Translations under genes and position numbers: made by a program
Shown: in pieces, positions 57,924-64,000 of the stretch
How the letters are laid out: each line of letters opens with the position of its first letter
How positions within the stretch are numbered: the stretch's first letter is position 1
The notes under the pieces: model-generated
What the model saw: the letters and a program-made list of their open reading frames with translations, nothing else
Database searches by the model: none
Told to the model about the DNA's origin: nothing
Assembly: GCF_022751215.1 (NCBI RefSeq)
Contig: NZ_JAICDG010000007.1
Location: forward strand, 191,643-255,642
Length of the DNA stretch: 64,000 bases
Reading direction: 5' to 3'
Origin: Actinomadura terrae
GTDB lineage: Bacteria; Actinomycetota; Actinomycetes; Streptosporangiales; Streptosporangiaceae

Positions 57924-58223
57924 TCACTGCGCGCCGTGCTCGTCCACCAGCCGGTCGATCACGGCGGCGAGGTCGAAGTCCAGCGCGGTCAGGCCGCCCG
58001 CGCTGTGCGTGGTGAGCGCGAACCGCAGCGTCCGCCACCGGATGTCGATGTCGGGATGGTGGTCCGCGTCCTCGGCGGCGCGGGCCACCGCGCCGACCAG
58101 GTCGATCCCGGCCGGGAACGAGGGCGCCCGCACCTCCCTGACGATCTCCTCGCCGTCCCGCGTCCAGGCGGGCAGCGCGCGCAACCGGTCGGCGACGGCG
58201 GCGCCGTCGAGCGTGTCGGCCAT
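57924..58223 (-). CDS. 4a-hydroxytetrahydrobiopterin dehydratase (PCD/DCoH)
   Basis: 99 residues, the usual size. The active-site segment DADHHPDIDIRWRTLRFALTTHSAGGLTALDFDLA has the conserved His-His-Pro and the later His of pterin carbinolamine dehydratases, and PAWTRDGEEIVREVRAPSF is the typical N-terminal strand. It regenerates reduced pterin after aromatic amino acid hydroxylases or acts in an unknown pterin role; no hydroxylase is near. ATG 58223 has GGGAG 6 bases upstream. Confidence 0.92.
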   Translation of the reverse strand: MADTLDGAAVADRLRALPAWTRDGEEIVREVRAPSFPAGIDLVGAVARAAEDADHHPDIDIRWRTLRFALTTHSAGGLTALDFDLAAVIDRLVDEHGAQ

Positions 58224-58262
58224 CGGTCACTCCCGTGTCGTCGGCGACTCCCCTCGAGTACA

Positions 58263-60215
58263 TCACGCCGCCCCCGACGACAGGTCGTACAGGGCCACGC
58301 CGCCGACGGTGACCGCCGTGAACCGCGCCGCGACCCACGCCGAGATCCGCCGCCCCTCGGCGCTGCCGCTGCTCGCCCGGGCGCCCATGACGCCGAGCCG
58401 CGTGTCCACGACGAAATAGTGGATCCGCCTCTCGCGGACGAGCCGCTGGAACCCCGCCAGCGTCGGCGCCGGATCGGTCCCGTTGAAGCCGCCGACCGCC
58501 ATCACCGGCCTGCGCGCGGCGAGCTGGTAGCCGGCGGCGGGATAGGACCCGACCGTCGCCGCGACCCAGGTGTAGGACGCGGCGTCCGCGGTGAGCGCGG
58601 CGGTCACCGCCGCACTCGGCTTCCCCGCGCCGGGCGGCAGGCTCGGCCTCCCGCCCCCCGGGCCGCCTTTCGGGCCGCCGCGCGGGTCGGGCGGCGGCCC
58701 GGCGCGCCCGTCCCGCGGCGGCGGGACGGCCTGACCGCCGGGCCCGCCGGGTCCGCCGGGCCCGCCGGGCCCGCGCGGTCCGGCGCCGTGCCCCGGGCCG
58801 GACCCGCCCGAGGTCCGAGGCCCGGCGGTCACGACCACGCCGGTGTGCGGGGTGCGGACGGTGTCGGCCGCGTACGCGGCCGGGCCCGCCAGGCACGCCG
58901 CGACGCCCAGGACCACCACGCCCGTCAGGACGCGCTCCCGCAGCAGCCGCACCCCCACCGCCCCCGCCGCCGCACCGGCCGCCGCGACCAGCCCGCAGAC
59001 CAGCACGGCCGGGCCGAGCCACGGATTCCACCCCTGCGCGCGTCCGAGCAGCACCGACGACCACACCGACGTCACCGCGACCACCGCCGCCAGCGTCGCC
59101 GCGCCGCCCACCGCCCGGCGCCGCTCCCACACCACCGCCGCGCCCATGCCCACCAGCGCCGCGATCGCCGGGGCCAGCGCCACCGTGTAGTACTCGTGGA
59201 AGATCCCCCGCATGGCGCTGAAGACCGCGGCGGTCACCAGCAGCCACCCGCCCCACAGCGCGAACGCGGCCCGCGCCGGGTCGGTCCGCGGGGCCCGGCG
59301 CGTCGCCCACAGGCCCGCCGCCAGCAGGACCAGCGCCGCCGGCAGCAGCCAGGACACCTGCCCGCCGATCACCGGCCCGAACATCCGGTCCCACCCGGCG
59401 TCCTGGTCGAGGTTGCCGAGCCCGCCCGTCTCGGTGCCGTTCAGCCGCCCCAGCCCGTTGTAGCCGAGCGTGAGCTCCAGCACCGAGTTGTGCTGCGTCC
59501 CGCCCACATAGGGCCGCGACGAGGCGGGCACCAGCGCGACCGCCGCCACCCACCACCCCGCCGACACCAGCAGCGCGGCGCCGGCCAGCAGCACCTGCCA
59601 CACCCGCCGCCGCACCGGCGCCGGTGCGGTCACCGCGTAGACCAGCGCGAACACCGGCACCACCAGGAACGCCTGCATCATCTTGGCCAGGAACCCCGTC
59701 CCCACGCACCACGCCGCGAACACCAGCCACCGCGTGTCCGCGCCCTCCTGCGCGCGGAGCATCCCGTACGCGCCGAGCGTCAGCAGCAGCACCAGCAGCG
59801 CGTCCGGATTGTTGAAGCGGAACATCAGCGCCGCCACCGGCGTGAGCGCCAGCGCCGTCCCGGCCAGCAGCGCCGCCCACTCGGGGAACCGGCGCCGGAC
59901 GGCCGCGTACACCGTCCCGACCGTCGCCACCCCCATCAGCGCCTGCGGGACCAGGACGCTCCACGAACTCAACCCGAAGATCCGCGCGGACAGCGCCATC
60001 GGCCACAGCGCCCCCGGCGCCTTGTCGACCGTGATCGCCCCAGCCGCGTCCGACGAGCCGAAGAAGAACGCCTCCCAGCTCGTCGCGCCCGCCTGCACCG
60101 CCGCCGAGTAGAACGGGTTCGCCCACCCGGACGCGCCCAGCCCCCACAGGTAGAGCACGCCCGTCCCCGCCAGCAGCACCACCAGCGACGGCGGCACCCG
60201 CCGCAGCACCGTCAT
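58263..60215 (-). CDS. GT39-like membrane glycosyltransferase (YkcB type), copy 1
   Basis: 650 residues. About 11-12 helices with the GT-C signature AITVDKAPGALWPMALSARIFG in the first outer loop, FFFGSSDAAGA just before it, RFNNPDALLVLLLTLGAY, and FHEYYTVALAPAIAALVGMG. Then a Gly/Pro-rich collagen-like linker (~460-525, GGPGGPGGPGG) and a C-terminal soluble domain with RRPVMAVGGFNGTDPAPTLAGF. This layout is that of the YkcA/YkcB group that uses polyprenyl-phosphate sugars to modify cell envelope polymers. ATG 60215 overlaps the stop of copy 2 (ATGA). Last gene of the operon. Confidence 0.88.
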   Translation of the reverse strand: MTVLRRVPPSLVVLLAGTGVLYLWGLGASGWANPFYSAAVQAGATSWEAFFFGSSDAAGAITVDKAPGALWPMALSARIFGLSSWSVLVPQALMGVATVGTVYAAVRRRFPEWAALLAGTALALTPVAALMFRFNNPDALLVLLLTLGAYGMLRAQEGADTRWLVFAAWCVGTGFLAKMMQAFLVVPVFALVYAVTAPAPVRRRVWQVLLAGAALLVSAGWWVAAVALVPASSRPYVGGTQHNSVLELTLGYNGLGRLNGTETGGLGNLDQDAGWDRMFGPVIGGQVSWLLPAALVLLAAGLWATRRAPRTDPARAAFALWGGWLLVTAAVFSAMRGIFHEYYTVALAPAIAALVGMGAAVVWERRRAVGGAATLAAVVAVTSVWSSVLLGRAQGWNPWLGPAVLVCGLVAAAGAAAGAVGVRLLRERVLTGVVVLGVAACLAGPAAYAADTVRTPHTGVVVTAGPRTSGGSGPGHGAGPRGPGGPGGPGGPGGQAVPPPRDGRAGPPPDPRGGPKGGPGGGRPSLPPGAGKPSAAVTAALTADAASYTWVAATVGSYPAAGYQLAARRPVMAVGGFNGTDPAPTLAGFQRLVRERRIHYFVVDTRLGVMGARASSGSAEGRRISAWVAARFTAVTVGGVALYDLSSGAA

Positions 60216-62251
60216 GACGCCCCCAGCCGGTAGAGCCGCCCGCCTGGCATCCCGGACGCCGCCGCGCCGCCGTACTCGCGCGGGCCGACCGGCGTCCCGT
60301 TCCGCTCGACCCACGCGGTGACCTCGGCGGAGCCCAGATCGGGCAGCACGCCACCGCCGCCGACGAGCACGTACCGCAGCCTCCCCTCCTCCACGTGGCG
60401 CCGCAGCTTCGCGACGGTGATCGCGGGGTCGCGTCCGGTGAAGCCGCCCATCGCCATGACCGGACGCCCCGTCCGCAGGATGAGCGCGGACGCCTCCAGC
60501 CCGCTCGGCACCGCGACCAGCCACGTCGCCGAGCCCTGGTTCCGCATCAGATAACCGGTCATCTCCGGAGAGACACCCCCACCGGGCCCACCAGGCCCGC
60601 CAGCCCCACCAGGGAGCATCCCTCCCGGAGGACGCGGGAAACCCTCGGGAGCCCGCCCCGGCGGCACGCCGCCCGGCGCGCCGCGCCTGGTCGGGAGGGC
60701 CGCAGGCAGGCCGCCGCGGCCCTTCCGCGCCGGCCCGGCCATCGGGTCGCTGCCGTTCGTCCTGCCCGACGCGGTCGACACCGCGAACGCGCCCGGCCCC
60801 GACAGGCCCGCCGCCAGCGCGAGCACCAGTCCCGCGACGATCGCCGGGAGGCCCGCGCGGCGGCTCGCACGCCCCGCCGCCAGGCCCGCGACCGCGAGGA
60901 CCGTCGCCGCCGCCACCGTCCACCGCAGCCACGGATGCCACGACGGCGTCCGGTCCAGCAGCACGAACGCCCACGCCCCGGTGGCCGCGACCCCCGCCGG
61001 GAGCACCCACGCCCACGCCGCCGACCTCCGGTACGCCCGGACGAGCAGGACGCCGCCACCGCCGACCAGGGCCGCGATCGCCGGGGCCATCGCCGTCGAG
61101 TAGTACGGATGGAACAACCCCTTCGCGAAGGAGAACACGACGCAGTGGACGGCCAGCCAGCCGCCCCACAGCAGCAGCGCGGCCCGCTCGGGGTCCGTGC
61201 GGGGCCGCCCGCGCAGCAGCACCAGCCCCGCCGCGCACGCCAGCACCGCCAGCGGGACCAGCCACGAGATCTGCCCGCCGGTCAGGTCCCCGAACAGCCG
61301 TCCCGCGCCGGGCTCGCCGCCGAACGCCGCGCCCGCCCCGGCCCGGCCGCCGGCCCGCTCGCCGTCGACGCCGAAGACCCGGCCCAGGCCGTTGTAGCCG
61401 ACGATCAGGTCCCACATGGTGCCGTCGCCGCTGCCGCCCACGAACGGGCGGCGGTCCGCCGGGAGCGCGTCCACGACCAGCGTCCACCACAGGCTCGCCA
61501 CCGCCAGCACCGCGCCCGCCGCCCCCAGGTGGACGGCCCGGCGCAGCGCCCCCGCCCGCCCCGCCACCAGGTACGCCAGCGCGAACGCGGGCACGACCAG
61601 GAAAGCCTGGAGCATCTTCGTGTTGAACCCGCAGCCGACCAGGAACGCCGCCAGCAGCAGGAACCGGACGCGGCCGCCCTCGACCGCGCGCTGGCACGCC
61701 CACGCCGCCGACACCAGCAGCAGCACCAGCAGCGTGTCGGGGTTGTTGTCGCGGTTGATGGCGACGGTGATCGGCGTCAGCGTCAGCGCCGCCGCCGCCA
61801 GCACCGCCGCCGCCGGGCCGAACGCCCGCCGCACCGCCGCGTACAGGACGGCAACCGCCGCGACGCCCTCGATGACCTGCGGGAGCAGCAGGCTCCACGT
61901 CCCGAAGCCCATGACCCGCGCGAACAGGCCCATCACCCACAGCGCCATCGGCGGCTTGTCGACGGTGATGAACGACCCGGCGTCCAGCGAGCCGAAGAAG
62001 AACGCCTTCCAGCTCTGCGTGCCACTCCGGACGGCCGCCGAGTAGTAGGAGTTGGCGTACCCCGACTCCGACAGCCCCCACCCGTACAGGACGGCCGCCG
62101 CGACGAGCAGCGCCCACAACGCCGGACGCGCCCACCGCGGATCGTCCGGCGGCCCGAGCACCAGCCTTCGGACGTGGCGCGCGCCCTCCCGGCGGGCCGG
62201 CCCGGACGTGACGGCGGGACTCTGCGTGCCGGTACTCTGCGTGGCGGTCAT
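60212..62251 (-). CDS. GT39-like membrane glycosyltransferase (YkcB type), copy 2
   Basis: 679 residues, homologous over its whole length to the next gene: FFFGSLDAGSFITVDKPPMALWVMGL, NRDNNPDTLLVLLLVSAAW, FHPYYSTAMAPAIAALVGGG, a Gly/Pro-rich linker (~520-580) and the soluble domain RPVMAMGGFTGRDPAITVAKL. Asp in TVDKPP is the likely catalytic base of the GT-C fold. The two copies are diverged enough to differ in acceptor or donor. ATG 62251 overlaps the GT2-GtrA stop (ATGA). Confidence 0.88.
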   Translation of the reverse strand: MTATQSTGTQSPAVTSGPARREGARHVRRLVLGPPDDPRWARPALWALLVAAAVLYGWGLSESGYANSYYSAAVRSGTQSWKAFFFGSLDAGSFITVDKPPMALWVMGLFARVMGFGTWSLLLPQVIEGVAAVAVLYAAVRRAFGPAAAVLAAAALTLTPITVAINRDNNPDTLLVLLLVSAAWACQRAVEGGRVRFLLLAAFLVGCGFNTKMLQAFLVVPAFALAYLVAGRAGALRRAVHLGAAGAVLAVASLWWTLVVDALPADRRPFVGGSGDGTMWDLIVGYNGLGRVFGVDGERAGGRAGAGAAFGGEPGAGRLFGDLTGGQISWLVPLAVLACAAGLVLLRGRPRTDPERAALLLWGGWLAVHCVVFSFAKGLFHPYYSTAMAPAIAALVGGGGVLLVRAYRRSAAWAWVLPAGVAATGAWAFVLLDRTPSWHPWLRWTVAAATVLAVAGLAAGRASRRAGLPAIVAGLVLALAAGLSGPGAFAVSTASGRTNGSDPMAGPARKGRGGLPAALPTRRGAPGGVPPGRAPEGFPRPPGGMLPGGAGGPGGPGGGVSPEMTGYLMRNQGSATWLVAVPSGLEASALILRTGRPVMAMGGFTGRDPAITVAKLRRHVEEGRLRYVLVGGGGVLPDLGSAEVTAWVERNGTPVGPREYGGAAASGMPGGRLYRLGAS

Positions 62252-63612
62252 GACGGTGTCCCCCCGGACTCCTCGACGGCGGTCGCGTGAACCTCGGACG
62301 GGCCATGCGAGTGTGCGCCGTCCGGGCGCACGCGGCGCGGGTGGAAGATCCACGCACGCATGAGCAGGTACCGCACCAGCGTCGCCACCCCGTTGGCGGC
62401 GACCAGCGCGGCGACCTCGACGGCGCGGGACGCGCCGGGCGCGGCCGCGTGCAGCGCCGCCAGCCCGCCCGTGCTCAGCACCAGCCCCAGCAGGAACGCC
62501 AGCCCGCCCTCCAGCTGCTGCCGGAACGCCCGCGCGGGGCCGGTGACCCCGAACGTGAAGCGGCGGTTGGCGGCGGTGTTGCCGACCGTGGTGACCACCA
62601 GCGACAGCGCGTTCGCCCACAGCGGCCCCAGCACCGTCCGGAGCAGCACGAACAGGACGAGCTGCGCGGCGGTGCTGATCACTCCGATCACGGCGAACGC
62701 GGGGAGCTGCCGCGCCATCCCGGCGGGCAGCTCGGCGCGGACGCCGTCCAGACAGGCACCGTCCGCACGAGTGCCGTCCGCACGGGCGCCGCCGGGCCGG
62801 GCGCGCCCGCGGACCGGGACGCGGAACGCGCCGGTCAGCATCCGCCGCGCGACCCGAGCCATGCCGCGAAGGTCGTCGCGGGCGGTGCGCAGGACGTCGA
62901 CGCGGCTGTCGGGGTCGTCCACCCAGTCGACCGGCACCTCGTGGATGCGCAGCCCGTTGCGCTCGGCGAGCAGCAGCAGTTCGGTGTCGAAGAACCACTC
63001 CTCGTCCTCGACCGCCGGCAGCAGCGCCTGGACGACCTCCGCGCGGCCCGCCTTGAAGCCGCACTGCGCGTCGCTGAACCGCGCGGCGAGCGCCGTCCGC
63101 AGCAGCAGGTTGTAGCCGCGGGAGATCACCTCGCGGCGGGGCCCGCGCACGACCGCCGAGCCGCGGGTGAGGCGGCTGCCGATCGCCAGGTCGCTGTGCC
63201 CCGACAGCAGCGGCGCGACCAGCGGCAGGAACGCGTCCAGGTCGGTGGACAGGTCCACGTCCATGTAGGCGACGACGTCGGCGTCGCTGGTGCTCCACAC
63301 GTGCCGCAGCGCGCGGCCGCGTCCCTTGCGCTCCAGCCGCGCCGCGTGGACGTGCGGGAGCCGCGCCGCCAGGTCCACGGCGACCCGCCACGTCGCGTCG
63401 GTGCTGGCGTTGTCGGCGATCGTGATCCGGAACGGGTAGGGGAACGTGGCGGCCAGATAGGCGTGCAGGCGCTCGACGCTGGCCGCCAGCACGCGCTCCT
63501 CGTTGTAGACGGGGATCACGATCTCGACCAGGCGGCCCCGCCTGCCGCCGTTCAGCGGAGGCGGGGGCGGCGGCCCGGCGGGCGTGCCCCGTTCGGTGAC
63601 GACGTGATTCAT
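62248..63612 (-). CDS. GT2 glycosyltransferase fused to a GtrA-like membrane domain (YkcC type)
   Basis: 454 residues. N-terminal GT2 domain: VEIVIPVYNEERVLAASVERL, ITIADNASTDATWRVA, AYMDVDLSTDLDAFLP (DxD) and FSDAQCGFKAGRAEVVQALLP followed by FFDTELLLLAERNG. C-terminal GtrA domain with four helices (PAFAVIGVISTAAQLVLFVLL; NALSLVVTTVGNTAANRRFTFG). It probably makes and flips the polyprenyl-phosphate sugar used by the two GT39 proteins. First gene of the operon; the sensor kinase gene ends 69 bases upstream. ATG 63612 is preferred to an in-frame start five codons earlier. Confidence 0.9.
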   Translation of the reverse strand: MNHVVTERGTPAGPPPPPPLNGGRRGRLVEIVIPVYNEERVLAASVERLHAYLAATFPYPFRITIADNASTDATWRVAVDLAARLPHVHAARLERKGRGRALRHVWSTSDADVVAYMDVDLSTDLDAFLPLVAPLLSGHSDLAIGSRLTRGSAVVRGPRREVISRGYNLLLRTALAARFSDAQCGFKAGRAEVVQALLPAVEDEEWFFDTELLLLAERNGLRIHEVPVDWVDDPDSRVDVLRTARDDLRGMARVARRMLTGAFRVPVRGRARPGGARADGTRADGACLDGVRAELPAGMARQLPAFAVIGVISTAAQLVLFVLLRTVLGPLWANALSLVVTTVGNTAANRRFTFGVTGPARAFRQQLEGGLAFLLGLVLSTGGLAALHAAAPGASRAVEVAALVAANGVATLVRYLLMRAWIFHPRRVRPDGAHSHGPSEVHATAVEESGGTPS

Positions 63613-63681
63613 GCGACCGAGGCTCACCGGCCGGTGTGGGAACCCCCTGAGCCGTTCATGAGGGCCCGATGAGAAATCCCG

Positions 63682-64000
63682 TCAGGCGGGCGGGGCGGCC
63701 CTGCCCGGCAGCCGGACGCGGGCGAGGGTCCCGCCGCCGGCGGCCGGTTCCAGCGTGATCCGCCCGCCGCACTCGCCCACCACCCGCGCGACGATCGACA
63801 GGCCCAGCCCCGATCCGGGCAGGCTCCGCGCCGACGGCGACCGCCAGAACCGCTCGAACACGTGCGGGAGGTCCTCGGCGGGGATGCCGGGCCCCCGGTC
63901 GCGGACGGTCAGCTCGCCGTCCCGCAGCCGCACCGTCACCGTCGCGCCCGGCGGGCTGAACTTGATGGCGTTGTCGAGCAGGTTGACCACGGCGCGCTCC
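63682..64000 (-). CDS. Sensor histidine kinase, C-terminal part
   Basis: The frame is open to the window edge, so only the last ~105 residues are seen. They form the end of a HATPase_c domain: N box VVNLLDNAIKFSPPG, G1 DRGPGIPAEDLPHVFERFWR and G2 GSGLGLSIVARVVGECGGRI. This is the OmpR-partner (HisKA) class of kinases. Its position directly before the YkcB/C-like operon suggests that the complete two-component system lies just outside and may regulate these glycosyltransferases. Confidence 0.92.
   Translation of the reverse strand, partial: ERAVVNLLDNAIKFSPPGATVTVRLRDGELTVRDRGPGIPAEDLPHVFERFWRSPSARSLPGSGLGLSIVARVVGECGGRITLEPAAGGGTLARVRLPGRAAPPA

Noticed and set aside
58263..62357. A single 1364-codon frame that would fuse both GT39 genes
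   Set aside because: Only the 3' half reads as GT39 copy 1; the upstream half is a shadow of copy 2, which is in another frame with a proper start and an ATGA overlap.

Overview
This is a 64 kb stretch of very GC-rich chromosomal DNA (third codon positions almost all G or C). Gene families, frequent GTG/TTG starts, start/stop overlaps and many leaderless promoters point to a filamentous actinomycete. I would guess the Actinomadura/Thermomonosporaceae group, but that placement is an inference from gene content. I see no rRNA, tRNA, CRISPR array, IS element or prophage. Coding density is high; most parallel neighbours overlap by the four bases ATGA or GTGA.

Layout. 1-4683: end of a LysE-type exporter, a DUF885 protein, and a divergent pair of a SAM methyltransferase and a MocR-type regulator. 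4724-10320 (minus): a cytochrome bd operon read cydA-cydB-cydD-cydC, with a very short CydB and a 13-bp tandem repeat in front of cydA. 10685-15593: a FAD monooxygenase, an LLM flavin/F420 oxidoreductase, a small secreted two-cysteine protein, a SUKH-like protein and a cytochrome P450; two control regions share the motif TACTTTACATA. 15612-24789: a UvrA-like ATPase, an AraC/VOC pair, a DUF72 protein, a quinone reductase, an orphan tyrosine recombinase, DedA and PAP2 membrane proteins.

24979-33210 is the main regulatory block: an ABC exporter, two head-to-head NarL-type two-component systems, and an ECF sigma factor translationally coupled to an alkyltransferase that carries an Ada-type zinc domain at its C terminus. 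The motif GACGAAAGTCA lies in front of both the ABC exporter and the first kinase, so that response regulator probably controls both. The first kinase carries an unusual extra membrane helix and a probable extracytoplasmic domain at its C terminus.

33397-43110 holds single enzymes and housekeeping genes (epimerase, YbdK-type ligase, serine hydrolase, isochorismatase, GlxA-type regulator, YigZ, DUF3152, HAD phosphatase, RidA, TerD). 43279-47509 is a small divergent acyl module: a KAS III facing an acyltransferase coupled to an acyl-CoA dehydrogenase/oxidase-like protein. 48129-52695 (minus) is a five-gene operon (epimerase, two nucleotide-sugar-type transferases, methyltransferase, polytopic membrane protein) of unknown product; one transferase contains a hexapeptide repeat tract. 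52846-58223: IclR and WYL regulators, a second UvrA-like ATPase, an SDR and a pterin dehydratase. 58263-64000 (minus): a three-gene polyprenyl-sugar glycosyltransferase operon (GT2-GtrA plus two GT39-like proteins) next to a sensor kinase that runs off the window.
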